A stretch of DNA of 64,000 nt from Paenibacillus borealis (GTDB taxonomy: Bacteria > Bacillota > Bacilli > Paenibacillales > Paenibacillaceae). The stretch spans positions 7,192,001 through 7,256,000 of the forward strand of contig NZ_CP009285.1 of NCBI RefSeq assembly GCF_000758665.1, given 5' to 3'. A model generated the notes under the pieces. It was not told the DNA's origin and did not search any database. It saw only the letters and a program-made list of their open reading frames with translations. Position 1 is the stretch's first letter; each line of letters opens with the position of its first letter. Positions 17,046-24,959 of the stretch are shown here, in pieces. The translations under genes were made by a program, and so were the position numbers.

Positions 17046-18179
17046 ATGAAGATCACATTTATTGAACCGACTCCAAGTCCAAATACGATGAAGCTTCATC
17101 TGGACGAAAGTCTGGAACCCGGCATCCGCCGGACCTATACGCCGGAAAGCCGACGTTCTGCCCCTTCCTGGGCGCAGGATATGCTGGAAATCCCTGGTGT
17201 CACAAGTATCTATCATGCTGCCGATTTCGCTGCCCTGGAACGCAAGGGCAGTGCCGATTGGGCCGCTATTCTCCGCGAGGTCCAGAACCGCTTCGGCGCG
17301 GACGGCCTTTCCGCCGATTTCAGCCTGAGCGATGAGAACGCCGGCGCCCATTTCGGGGAAGCCCAGGTGTTCGTGCAGATGTTCCGCGCGATCCCGATTC
17401 AGATCCGCGTCAAGACCGGCGCGAAGGAAGAGCGCATCGCGTTGTCCAGCCGCTTCACGCAGGCGGTGACCGATGTGGCCAGCGCCGTGCTGATCAAAGA
17501 GCGCAAGCTCACCGATTACGGCGTACGCTACGGCGAGCCGGCAGACATTGCGCGCGAGGTCGAGCAGGAGCTGGAGGCGGCGTATCCGCAGGAACGCCTC
17601 GACTCCCTCGTGCAGCAGGCGATCGCGCACGGGGCTGCCGGCGAGTTCGTCGAGCAGCGGCACAAGAAAGAGCAGGCCGAGCTGCTGCGCGACCTGCAGG
17701 ATGCGGACTGGCGCGTGCGCTACGCCGCGCTGGAGGACCTGGCGCCGAGCGAGCAGCTCCTGCCGGAGCTGCGCACGGCGCTGCACGACCCCAAGCTGCA
17801 TATCCGCAGATTGGCGGTCGTGTACCTGGGCGACATCCGCACGCCAGGGGCGATGGAGCTGCTCTATGAGGCGATGCAGGACAGCGCCCCCGCCGTCCGG
17901 CGCACCGCCGGCGACACGCTGTCCGACATCGGCGACCCGGCAGCGACGCCGGTGATGACGGCGTCGCTGAGTGATGCCAGCAAGCTGGTGCGCTGGCGGG
18001 CGGCACGCTTCCTGTATGAGGTCGGCACGGCCGAAGCCCAGGAAGCCCTAAGCATTGCGGCCGAGGATCCTGAATTCGAGGTCGGACTGCAGGCCAAGAT
18101 GGCGCTGGAGCGGATCCTGTCCGGCGAAGAGGCTGCGGGCACCGTCTGGCAGCAGATGTCTGAGCGCCGGCGGACCTGA
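17046..18179 (+). CDS. CvfC-type protein: Nfu N-terminal domain plus HEAT repeats
   Basis: 377 residues. The N-terminal 85 residues match the Nfu/NifU N-terminal fold (EPTPSPNTMKLHLD ... IPGVTSIYHAADF), the middle region is helical, and the C-terminal third has HEAT-like repeats (LRDLQDADWRVRYAALEDL; LHDPKLHIRRLAVVYLGDI; MQDSAPAVRRTAGDTLSDIGD). This is the layout of conserved virulence factor C in Staphylococcus and its Bacillus homologues. The biochemical role is not established; the Nfu-like part lacks the C-terminal CxxC needed for a cluster scaffold. ATG 17046 follows AGAGGAG. GC content rises strongly in 17250-18170. Confidence 0.82.
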   Translation: MKITFIEPTPSPNTMKLHLDESLEPGIRRTYTPESRRSAPSWAQDMLEIPGVTSIYHAADFAALERKGSADWAAILREVQNRFGADGLSADFSLSDENAGAHFGEAQVFVQMFRAIPIQIRVKTGAKEERIALSSRFTQAVTDVASAVLIKERKLTDYGVRYGEPADIAREVEQELEAAYPQERLDSLVQQAIAHGAAGEFVEQRHKKEQAELLRDLQDADWRVRYAALEDLAPSEQLLPELRTALHDPKLHIRRLAVVYLGDIRTPGAMELLYEAMQDSAPAVRRTAGDTLSDIGDPAATPVMTASLSDASKLVRWRAARFLYEVGTAEAQEALSIAAEDPEFEVGLQAKMALERILSGEEAAGTVWQQMSERRRT

Positions 18180-18202
18180 CGTGAACCTGCCGTATTTTGT
18201 CA

Positions 18203-18231
18203 TTGCCTGTAAGGCCAAGTTGCATTATACT
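18203..18231 (+). promoter_or_regulatory. Promoter of the lysine riboswitch - permease unit
   Basis: TTGCCT (18203-18208), 17-base spacer, TATACT (18226-18231). It lies just upstream of the riboswitch aptamer. Confidence 0.65.
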
Positions 18232-18278
18232 GATTCCTGTTGTTCATATCGTATAAAGATAGCCTCATCATACCTAAG

Positions 18279-18440
18279 ATGAGGTAGAGGTCGCGGATAT
18301 AAAGAGTACGCGCGTGGAGATGCCTAAGAGCCATCTATGATACGCGCCGAAAGGAATATCCGCCGAAATCTGCACTGCTGCTCTTAGTTTAGCAGTGCAG
18401 ATTGGGGCCGCAGCCGAAAGGCGCGGAACTGTCACCGTGT
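18279..18440 (+). promoter_or_regulatory. Lysine riboswitch (L-box) aptamer
   Basis: All hallmark L-box segments appear in order: GATGAGGTAGAGGTCGCG, AAAGAGTA, GGAGATG, GCCGAAAGG, a second GCCGAAA, a long P4-type stem (ATCTGCACTGCT / AGCAGTGCAGAT), TTGGGGCCGCAGCCGAAAGG and GGAACTGTCACCG. The lysine-bound form should favour the downstream terminator and shut off the permease gene. Confidence 0.93.
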
Positions 18441-18520
18441 ACATGCCTGTCAGGAAACTGCGGGAAGTGCACCGTGTTGCGCTATCTTAACAGGGAGTAT
18501 GATGCGGAGCCTATAATCAG

Positions 18521-18550
18521 GAAACCGCAGCGTCCGTCTGCGGTTTTTTT
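18521..18550 (+). terminator. Riboswitch-controlled terminator
   Basis: AACCGCAG and CTGCGGTT with a seven-base loop and a T7 tail, placed between the lysine aptamer and the permease start, so it is the regulated terminator of the expression platform. Confidence 0.88.
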
Positions 18551-18646
18551 GTGTGCATAACGCTAAGCAGAAGACACAGGGCCAAGCAGGCTGCGGCAAC
18601 TCCCCGCTGTGAACCGAACCAACAACTTAAAGGGAGTGTCCTATTC

Positions 18647-20134
18647 ATGCAAGCGAAGCAAGATACGCAGCCGGCAGTACAGGCAGGTAACGCCAATACT
18701 CCGGGCCTGCGCAAAACATTCAAAGCAAGACATCTGACCATGATCGCCCTGGGCGGTTCCATCGGAACCGGCCTGTTCCTGGCCAGCGGCGGTGCGATCG
18801 CCTCCTCCGGTCCGGGCGGAGCCCTGCTTGCCTATACCGCAGTCGGCATTATGGTCTATTTCCTTATGACCAGCCTCGGCGAGCTGGCGACTTATTTGCC
18901 GGATTCCGGTTCCTTCAGCACGTACGGAACCCGGTTTGTCAGTCCCGCCTTCGGCTTCGCCATCGGCTGGAACTTCTGGTACAACTGGGCGGTAACGATA
19001 GCAGCAGAGCTGTCGGCTGCTACCGTCATTATTAAATACTGGTTCCCGGACAGCCCCTCCATGCTCTGGAGCCTGTTGTTCCTGCTGATCATGTTCGGCC
19101 TGAACTTCCTCTCCTCACGCGGTTACGGCGAGTCGGAATATTGGTTTGCCATCATCAAGATCATCACCGTCGTTGTCTTCCTCGTTGTCGGAGTCCTCAT
19201 GATCTTCGGCATTATGGGCGGCAAGGCTGTGGGACTCAGCAACTTCCAGCTTGGAGGCAGCTCGTTCCACGGCGGCTTCTTCGCTTTCGTCGGGGTCTTC
19301 ATGGCCGCCGGCTTCTCCTTCCAGGGGACGGAGCTGGTCGGGGTCGCTGCGGGCGAGAGTGAGAATCCCCGCAAGAATGTACCTGTGGCCATCCGCCAGG
19401 TATTCTGGCGCATTCTGATCTTCTATATCTTCGCTATTCTCGTAATCGGCCTGCTGATTCCATACACGAATCCCGATCTGCTCCGCGGCGGAATTGATGA
19501 TATCGGTGTCAGCCCGTTCACGATCGTCTTTAACAAGGCCGGACTGGCAATTGCCGCTTCAGTAATGAACGCCGTCATCCTCAGCTCCGTCCTGTCAGCC
19601 GGTAATTCCGGGATGTATGCCTCTACACGTGTCCTGTACGCCATGGCGAAGGACGGCATGGCTCCGCGTGCCCTCGGCAAGCTGAACCGCAGAGGCGTGC
19701 CTGTAGGCGCGCTGCTCGTGACCACAGCTGTCGGCATGCTGGCCTTCCTCGCCTCCTTCTTCGGAGACGGCGCGGTTTACAACTGGCTGCTGAACGCCTC
19801 CGGGATGTGCGGCTTCATCAACTGGCTCGGGATTGCCGTCTGTCATTACCGCTTCCGCCGCGCCTTCATCAAGCAGGGACATTCGCTTGATGAACTGCCT
19901 TACCGGGCGAAATGGTTCCCGTTCGGTCCGCTATTTGCCTTCGCGCTCTGTATGGTGGCCGTATTCGGCCAGAACATGGGCGCCTTCACCGGTTCCAAGA
20001 TCGACTGGTACGGCATTCTGGTCTCTTACGTTAGCGTACCACTGTTCCTGTTGATCTGGCTGGGCTACGGCTGGTTCCGCAAGAGCAGCATTGTCCCGCT
20101 CGACAAATGTGACCTGAGCACTCACGCAGAGTAA
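18647..20134 (+). CDS. lysP: Lysine-specific permease (amino acid-polyamine-organocation family)
   Basis: 495 residues with about 12 membrane helices. TM1 carries the transporter-defining GGSIGTGLFLASGGAI loop, followed by GPGGALLAY; FSFQGTELVGVAAGESENPRKNVP and SAGNSGMYASTRVLYAMAKDG are typical of the LysP/GabP branch. Proton-coupled amino acid import at the cytoplasmic membrane is the expected role, and the lysine riboswitch in its leader makes lysine the substrate. ATG 18647 is preceded by AAAGGGAG; the frame open from 18551 includes the terminator and is not the real start. Confidence 0.9.
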   Translation: MQAKQDTQPAVQAGNANTPGLRKTFKARHLTMIALGGSIGTGLFLASGGAIASSGPGGALLAYTAVGIMVYFLMTSLGELATYLPDSGSFSTYGTRFVSPAFGFAIGWNFWYNWAVTIAAELSAATVIIKYWFPDSPSMLWSLLFLLIMFGLNFLSSRGYGESEYWFAIIKIITVVVFLVVGVLMIFGIMGGKAVGLSNFQLGGSSFHGGFFAFVGVFMAAGFSFQGTELVGVAAGESENPRKNVPVAIRQVFWRILIFYIFAILVIGLLIPYTNPDLLRGGIDDIGVSPFTIVFNKAGLAIAASVMNAVILSSVLSAGNSGMYASTRVLYAMAKDGMAPRALGKLNRRGVPVGALLVTTAVGMLAFLASFFGDGAVYNWLLNASGMCGFINWLGIAVCHYRFRRAFIKQGHSLDELPYRAKWFPFGPLFAFALCMVAVFGQNMGAFTGSKIDWYGILVSYVSVPLFLLIWLGYGWFRKSSIVPLDKCDLSTHAE

Positions 20135-20408
20135 CTCTTAGTAACTCATAAATTCATTCACCTAGCCTATTTGAATGAACAAAACATCCTTATGGGTGAA
20201 CAAAGCTGGAGTTTATGCGACCGATTCGGCCGGTGCGACCTGTGCAGCTTATGCAAGTTTTAAGGCCGCCTCATATTGCTCCATCCAGACTGCATCTGAG
20301 GCAAAACCAGTGTAATCAAGGGCACTAATGCTCCTCATTTCCTCCTTTAGCCCGCAATCGGGGAAATCAAGGGCACTTTGGACCTCTGTCAAGAAAGTAG
20401 ACGTGAAC

Positions 20409-21239
20409 CTAAGCGGTTTTCCGCTTAAATGTTGCTGCAAACTGAACCGGAGATACGTAACCCAGTGCCCCATGGATTCGTTTACAGTTGTAGAAAAATT
20501 CAATGTATTGGTAGATGGAATCATAGGCCTGCTTCTTTGTTTTAAATCGAGTCCAGTACACAAACTCTTTTTTCAAGAGGCTGTGAAAAGATTCGATACA
20601 GGCGTTATCATAACAGTTCCCTTTGCGGCTCATACTTGCAGTCATCTGGTACTTCTCCAGGCGTCCCCGGTAGTCTGCAGAGGCATACTGCGAGCCTCGA
20701 TCCGAATGGTGAATCAAGCCCTTCCCGGGGCGTTTCGCTTGGTAGGCATCGTCTAGAGCGCCCTGTACGAGGTCTGTGGTCATCCGGTCGCCCAGCCGCC
20801 AGCCTACGATCTCCCGGGTGCATAGGTCCAGCACGCTCGCCAAGTACATCCGCCCTTCCCGACAGGGAATGTAAGTAATATCTGCGACCCACGCCTGGTT
20901 TGGCTTTTCGGTTTGGAATTGCTGGTTCAGCAAGTTAGGGGCAATGGGCAAAGGATGGTTAGAGTCGGTCGTGTGTACGCGAAACCTCTTCGCGACACAG
21001 GAGCGCAGGCCCAGTTCTCTCATGTACTTTCCTACTGTGCGTTCGCTTACCTTGTACCCCTCACGCTTCAAGAGAACCGTAATTTTGGGGCTACCGTAAC
21101 GACCATGCGAGTCGTGAAAATGATAGGTAATCCGCTTAAGCAGTAACGCTTTGCGGGTGGCTTGGGGGCTGGGCTTCGCTGTTCTCCATTTGTAATAACC
21201 GCTCCGTGATACCTGAAAGACGTTGCACATCTTCTCCAC
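20409..21239 (-). CDS. IS3-family transposase OrfB (integrase core)
   Basis: 276 residues from the internal ATG; in practice expressed as an OrfAB fusion. It has the HTH_21-like N-terminus (RSGYYKWR, HGRYGSPKITVLLKREGY) and an rve/DDE integrase core with D in WVADITYIP, D in HHSDRGSQYAS and E in NACIESFHSLLKKE; conserved K follows. The frame upstream of its first ATG is open back to the slippery site (encoding SSAHLQQPKEL), as expected for a -1 frameshift product. No inactivating mutation is visible. Confidence 0.93.
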   Translation of the reverse strand: MEKMCNVFQVSRSGYYKWRTAKPSPQATRKALLLKRITYHFHDSHGRYGSPKITVLLKREGYKVSERTVGKYMRELGLRSCVAKRFRVHTTDSNHPLPIAPNLLNQQFQTEKPNQAWVADITYIPCREGRMYLASVLDLCTREIVGWRLGDRMTTDLVQGALDDAYQAKRPGKGLIHHSDRGSQYASADYRGRLEKYQMTASMSRKGNCYDNACIESFHSLLKKEFVYWTRFKTKKQAYDSIYQYIEFFYNCKRIHGALGYVSPVQFAATFKRKTA

Positions 21240-21277
21240 TGGGAACTCGGAGCGATGATCTTCTATAAACTGGAATC

Positions 21278-21574
21278 TCAGTTCTTTGGGTTGCTGAAGA
21301 TGTGCACTGCTTTTTTTAGGATGGCCATTTCCTCCGTCAGGTCTGCCACCTGTTGGTCGCGTTCCTTCAGTTGACGTTCCAACTCTCTGACTTTGTCTGG
21401 GGTGGCTATGGGCTCACTCTGAAACGACCGGTACTTCCCCAGCCATTGGTGCAGGGTTTTGGCGGGGATGTCCAGTTCCAGGGCGAGTTCTGCCACCGTC
21501 TTGGTTTGCTCCTGGATATACTTTACGGTCTGTTTTTTATATTCTTCATTGTAGCTTCTCCGTGTTCCACTCAT
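21278..21574 (-). CDS. IS3-family transposase OrfA (helix-turn-helix)
   Basis: 98 residues: HTH_Tnp_1 (SYNEEYKKQTVKYIQEQTKTVAELALEL, split around KQTV; IPAKTLHQWLGKY), then a leucine-zipper coiled coil (DKVRELERQLKERDQQVADL). It binds the IS ends and supplies the dimerisation region to OrfAB. ATG 21574 follows ACGAGGAGG. Confidence 0.93.
   Translation of the reverse strand: MSGTRRSYNEEYKKQTVKYIQEQTKTVAELALELDIPAKTLHQWLGKYRSFQSEPIATPDKVRELERQLKERDQQVADLTEEMAILKKAVHIFSNPKN
21310..21317 (-). other. Programmed -1 frameshift site of the IS3 element
   Basis: The minus strand reads AAAAAAAG here near the end of orfA. Slipping back one base in A-AAA-AAG joins orfA (ILKK) to the orfB frame (SSAHLQQ), the standard way IS3 elements make OrfAB. 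Confidence 0.85.
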
Positions 21575-21836
21575 GTGGGCACCTCCTCGTTAATCTCATT
21601 ATCCCTATTCTCTTAACGGGTGTCCACGATTAATACTAACAGCACTTATGCTCCTCATTTCCTCCTTTGGCTCGCATTTGGGGAAATCAAGGGCACTAAT
21701 GCTCCTCATTTGCTCCTTCGGCTCGCATTTGGGTAAATCAAGGGCACTAATGCTCCTCATTTGCTCCTTTGGCCCGCATTTTGGGAAATCAAGGGCACTA
21801 ATGCTCCTCATTTGCTCCTCCGTCAACGTCCAGGAA

Positions 21837-22075
21837 AATCAGAGGGATTTTTCCCTTTGGTTTCTCCATATCGCCCACTTCCGGTCGAATCAGAGGGATT
21901 TTACCTTTGATTTCTCCATATCGCCCACTTCCGGCGGAATCAGAGGGATTTTTACCTTTGATTTCTCCATATCGCCCACTTCCGGACGAATCAGAGGGAT
22001 TTTTACCTTTGGTTTCTCCTTATTGCTCACTTTCGGCGGAATCAGAGGAATTTATCCCTTAATCCCCCATTTAGG
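21837..22075. repeat. 51-bp tandem array B
   Basis: Four full units (21837-21887, 21888-21937 with one base missing, 21938-21988, 21989-22039) and a partial fifth. Each begins AATCAGAGGGATTTTT and includes TTTCTCCATATCGCCCACTTC. On the minus strand a unit would read MEKSKVKIPLIPPEVGD, but the missing base breaks that frame. It directly adjoins array A and has the same period. Confidence 0.9.
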
Positions 22076-22094
22076 ATGCTTCTGGGCATTAAGC

Positions 22095-22144
22095 AAAAAG
22101 ACCGGCTTCGACCACATCATCGTGGCCTGAACCGGTCTTTTTTT
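22095..22144. terminator. Bidirectional terminator beside array B
   Basis: AAAAAGACCGG and CCGGTCTTTTTTT flank a 26-base loop region; it ends the nitroreductase transcript (minus) and anything crossing the arrays (plus). Confidence 0.8.
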
Positions 22145-22206
22145 GCGTCAGGGGATTAAGTTTAAGTATGTTTTTGCTCTAAAGCATATCTACTTGGGGC
22201 TGTTGA

Positions 22207-22857
22207 TTATGCCCAGGTTGTGATGGTCTCAACCGGCAGGCGGTAGGACGGGTAGCCTTCTTTGGCTGCTTTTCCTATTGAGATCAGCATGACCGGCTGG
22301 AACCGGTCTTTGTCCAGGCCAAAAGCTTCCGCGATCTTGTCTTTCTCATAACCGGCCATCGGGTTGGTGTCATATCCGTGGGCACGGGCAACAAGCATCA
22401 GCTGCATTGAAATAAGGCTCGAGTCAATCAGGTTCACATCACGCAGCTCGGATGCGGACATGGCAGCATAATAAGGCTTCACCTGTTGCAGTTGCATATC
22501 CATGACTTCGCGCGGCATGTATCCAAGTTCCACAGATTTGCCGAAAATTTCCTCCATATATTCTATATTATTCGCATCGTAAAATACCGCAATAACTGCC
22601 GAGGAGGTCAGCGCTTGTGTCTGGTTGAAGGAGGCCAGCGGGGCAAGCTTTTCTTTGCCTTCAGCGCTGTCGATAACAAGGAAACGCCATGGCTGCATGT
22701 TAATGGCAGATGGGGCACGGGAGGCTTCCGCCAGAATTTCGCTCATTTCCTCCCGGCTGATTTTCACTTCAGGATCATAGGCCTTCACGGAACGGCGCTC
22801 CAGGACGATCTCATTGAAATCGTTGGTTGTATGGTATTTCCCAGTGATTGTACTCAT
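22207..22857 (-). CDS. Nitroreductase family protein
   Basis: 216 residues of the FMN-dependent nitroreductase fold: ERRSVKAYDPEVKIS near the N-terminus (FMN-binding Arg/Ser), SRAPSAINMQPWRFLVID, and the C-terminal GKAAKEGYPSYR. Such enzymes reduce nitroaromatics, quinones or related electrophiles with NAD(P)H. ATG 22857 has AAAGGAGAG at eight bases. It is divergent from a MerR regulator and has a MerR-type promoter with an over-long spacer, so induction by a reactive compound is likely; the compound is unknown. Confidence 0.9.
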   Translation of the reverse strand: MSTITGKYHTTNDFNEIVLERRSVKAYDPEVKISREEMSEILAEASRAPSAINMQPWRFLVIDSAEGKEKLAPLASFNQTQALTSSAVIAVFYDANNIEYMEEIFGKSVELGYMPREVMDMQLQQVKPYYAAMSASELRDVNLIDSSLISMQLMLVARAHGYDTNPMAGYEKDKIAEAFGLDKDRFQPVMLISIGKAAKEGYPSYRLPVETITTWA

Positions 22858-22903
22858 GTAAATTTCTCTCCTTTTATCTATAGGTTTTATCATCACTACA
22901 AGA

Positions 22904-22934
22904 ATTTTAAACTATGAAGTATACTTTATAGCAA
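22904..22934 (-). promoter_or_regulatory. MerR-type promoter and operator of the nitroreductase gene
   Basis: Minus strand: -35 TTGCTA (22934-22929), a 19-base spacer, -10 TAAAAT (22909-22904). The spacer region holds a 20-bp near-perfect palindrome centred on GTATAC (22912-22931, half-site CTAT-AAGTATAC). An over-long spacer spanned by a dyad is the hallmark of MerR-activated promoters. Confidence 0.82.
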
Positions 22935-22957
22935 GAGGGAAAAACGGGGTGATTAAC

Positions 22958-23326
22958 ATGAAGATTAGTAAAGTAGCCAAAATTGTTGACCTGCCTATAT
23001 CAACCATCCGTTACTACGAGAAAATGGGCATTATCACGGATGAATATATCCTGAGAGAAGAGAACAATTACCGGAATTATGATGTGGAAATCATTCGCCA
23101 TCTGGGTGTTGTCAAAAATTGTTTGGCTGTCGGATTCTCAATAAATGATATAAAATCCATGATCTCTAAGAATGGAATCTCCAAAGAAGAACAAACACGT
23201 ATCATCAAAGAAAAGATATCTGAAATTGAAGCTGCTCAAAAAAATCTTGAGGATTCCAAGCAATCTCTTTACGGCCTTCTTGAGTCGGATATAACATGCG
23301 AGGACGGGTTCGGAAAATATTCATAA
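22958..23326 (+). CDS. MerR-family transcriptional regulator
   Basis: 122 residues: an N-terminal winged HTH (MKISKVAKIVDLPISTIRYYEKMGII) and a dimerisation helix (SKEEQTRIIKEKISEIEAAQKNL), then a short C-terminal region with no cofactor domain. Two cysteines are present, Cys55 in VKNCLAVGF and one in ITCEDG. Members of the NmlR/AdhR group with a cysteine in this helix sense aldehydes or quinones, though here Cys55 is offset by one residue. The gene is divergent from the nitroreductase gene. ATG 22958 is used rather than GTG 22949, which lies inside the GGGGTG ribosome site. Confidence 0.88.
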   Translation: MKISKVAKIVDLPISTIRYYEKMGIITDEYILREENNYRNYDVEIIRHLGVVKNCLAVGFSINDIKSMISKNGISKEEQTRIIKEKISEIEAAQKNLEDSKQSLYGLLESDITCEDGFGKYS

Positions 23327-23358
23327 GCCGCTCCTGGCTTATTATACGGAACTACAAC

Positions 23359-23410
23359 AAACAGGGATGTCCCGCAGCCTGTCGGCGCGGCAGACATCCC
23401 TGTTTGTTTG
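23359..23410 (+). terminator. Terminator after the MerR gene
   Basis: A 13-bp stem (AAACAGGGATGTC / GACATCCCTGTTT) with a GC-rich loop, then GTTT. Confidence 0.75.
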
Positions 23411-23475
23411 CAGTCCTGATGTTATTTTTATTTCAGGGCAGACTAACGAGTATTCCCAATCTAAGGAGACTGCCC

Positions 23476-23793
23476 ATGAGAAAATTTTACATGACCGCTC
23501 TGCTGGCGATTGTTTTCACCCTTAACAGCCCGGTGGGTTCAGCCGCCCCAGACTATGCTAAATGGGGTGTCATAGCGGTGAAAGCAGCGCAGCAGAAATA
23601 CAATGCCGAGATTATTGATTATAAGCATGTAGGCCGCACTCAAATCAAGCCGACGCTTGCGGAGGAGAAATTCAAGCTGTGGATCCGGAGCAAGACCGGC
23701 CGGGAATTTGGCGTATTCGTCATGGTCCGCTTTGACCCGTCGGACGATCAGCTTCAAACCATTCTTTTCTCGGAGACGGATCAATGGCGATAA
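23476..23793 (+). CDS. Secreted DUF3889 protein
   Basis: 105 residues. A signal peptide (about 1-24, ending GSAA) precedes a compact domain (YAKWGVIAVKAAQQKYNAEI ... FGVFVMVRFDP) of the DUF3889 type, found in Bacillales and of unknown function. ATG 23476 has AAGGAG at seven bases; the frame open from 23296 includes the MerR terminator and is not used. It stands alone. Confidence 0.8.
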   Translation: MRKFYMTALLAIVFTLNSPVGSAAPDYAKWGVIAVKAAQQKYNAEIIDYKHVGRTQIKPTLAEEKFKLWIRSKTGREFGVFVMVRFDPSDDQLQTILFSETDQWR

Positions 23794-23819
23794 AGCATAC
23801 TGTATCCCTTTCAATACTC

Positions 23820-24959
23820 TTATTTCCAAGTCACATATACCTTAAGGTCCCCTGTATTGTCAAAAGGTGAACTGTTAAACGCCAGATTATTCAGCCCTAT
23901 CTCGTAGAGCACCTGCAGGTCCTGCCTCAGCAGCTTCTCACTGCCCCGGTAACGGAACAGCAGCGATTGTTGGCCGGAATCGGCCGCCTGCTGCGCAAGC
24001 TTCTTCAAATCTGCCGCCGAAACGATCACCTGATTCTCCTCATACAGCCTGTAATCCAGCACCTCCTGCAGCTTCTTGTATATGTCTATCCCCTGTCCGC
24101 CCCGGCTGACCAGTTGAGACAGCGTCTGGGCATAGCCGGTTGAGGCAGCCGGATACGTCTTGGTCCAGCTGTGGTCACGGCGCATCTGGGCGTCCGTTCT
24201 CATGTAGTACACCGTACTGATCCCGCCTTCCGGACTGGGCTCCGGATCATCCCAGGTCGTATCGAGATGATACCAGAGTCCGTCCAGCTGCACGAGATTC
24301 CAGGCATGCGACTGGGCAACCCCTCCCTCAGGTCTCGCAGTACCTTCGACAATTCTATTCGGGATACCCGCTCCCAGCAGCAGCTTATAGGTCAGCAGGG
24401 AATACCCCTGACATACTGCACTGCCCGTCTGAAGTCCCTCATACGCCGTATATTTACGGTAAGAATTATCATATTGCAAATGCAGCACAACCCAGTCATG
24501 AATGACTTTAACTTTCTGATGATTGTTCATCCCGGGGGTAATTAATTCCTGCAGAATAGCCTTCACCTGCTTGTTAACATATGCTGTCTGCTGCAGCGTC
24601 TCCCGATATTCTACCTGAACCGTAACATTGGCAGAGCGTGTGCTTCCCCGGTAAGAGAACGCGTAGCTGTCAATAATATAATAGAGATACGGATCGCTTC
24701 CCATCGCCTGATCAATTGCCGTCTGTACCTGGCTCTTCAGCTTATTTGTTTTGCCCTGATAAGTGAAGATAATCGTCTCTCTGCGGTTACTCATCGCCCC
24801 GGTCAGCTTCTGTGTCATTTCATTGACGGAGCGCAGCACCACAGAATCGGCAGCAGCATAGGCATGCTCATACCCCCAGTATGTTGCGGGCGGGATAGCA
24901 GCAAAAAACAGCATGCCCCCAATTATGGTCTTCATCAGCGATATACGTCTCTTTCCCAT
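23820..24959 (-). CDS. Exported transglutaminase-like protein
   Basis: About 379 residues. An N-terminal membrane helix or signal (IIGGMLFFAAIPPATYWGY) is followed by an extracellular region and a transglutaminase-core domain with Cys in GSAVCQGYS, His in SHAWNLVQL and Asp in HLDTTWDDP, a complete triad. Such domains in Bacillales act as peptidases or cross-linkers at the wall (compare YebA-like and Kyphoscoliosis-type proteins). ATG 24959 is 12 bases after AGGAGG; TTG 24968 is only three bases from it. Monocistronic. Confidence 0.85.
   Translation of the reverse strand: MGKRRISLMKTIIGGMLFFAAIPPATYWGYEHAYAAADSVVLRSVNEMTQKLTGAMSNRRETIIFTYQGKTNKLKSQVQTAIDQAMGSDPYLYYIIDSYAFSYRGSTRSANVTVQVEYRETLQQTAYVNKQVKAILQELITPGMNNHQKVKVIHDWVVLHLQYDNSYRKYTAYEGLQTGSAVCQGYSLLTYKLLLGAGIPNRIVEGTARPEGGVAQSHAWNLVQLDGLWYHLDTTWDDPEPSPEGGISTVYYMRTDAQMRRDHSWTKTYPAASTGYAQTLSQLVSRGGQGIDIYKKLQEVLDYRLYEENQVIVSAADLKKLAQQAADSGQQSLLFRYRGSEKLLRQDLQVLYEIGLNNLAFNSSPFDNTGDLKVYVTWK

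Larger units (their letters stand above)
20379..21641 (-). mobile_element. Complete IS3-family insertion sequence
   Basis: 1263 bp bounded by TG...CA and flanked by GCACTT at 20373-20378 and 21642-21647. Removing the element plus one GCACTT restores an exact 51-bp array unit, which fixes the boundaries within a base or so. Related inverted repeats are TGGACCTCTGTCAAGAAAG at the left end and, in reverse, TGGACACCCGTTAAGAGAA, which starts 15 bases inside the right end. Two overlapping transposase frames and a slippery site are intact, so it is probably active. Confidence 0.85.
20320..21825. repeat. 51-bp tandem array A, interrupted by the IS3 element
   Basis: Five units of 51 bp: 20320-20370, one split across 20371-20378 and 21648-21690, 21691-21741, 21742-21792, and a partial unit from 21793. 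Each starts GGGCACTAATGCTCC and ends GGGAAATCAA on the plus strand. Units differ at a few positions. The array lies at the convergent 3' ends of the permease and nitroreductase genes. Confidence 0.9.
20249..21826 (-). pseudogene. Repeat-encoded small ORF split by the IS3 element
   Basis: On the minus strand, removing the insertion sequence and one target-site copy joins an open frame of 102 codons. It would read four to five 17-residue repeats of the type EQMRSISALDFPKCGPK, then a unique tail, TGFASDAVWMEQYEAALKLA (split here as TGFASDAV and WMEQYEAALKLA), and a TAA at 20251-20249. Each repeat contains an internal GGAG-CAA-ATG. The starting codon is only TTG without a good ribosome site, so whether this was ever a protein is open. 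It may be an open frame that exists simply because the 51-bp period is divisible by three. Confidence 0.3.

Noticed and set aside
20320..22075. Possible CRISPR array
   Set aside because: Units are contiguous and near-identical along the whole 51 bp with no variable spacers, and no cas genes are nearby.
21648..22130. Plus-strand 160-codon ORF over arrays A and B
   Set aside because: The two 51-bp periods keep frames open by chance; there is no ribosome site and the frame runs through a terminator.
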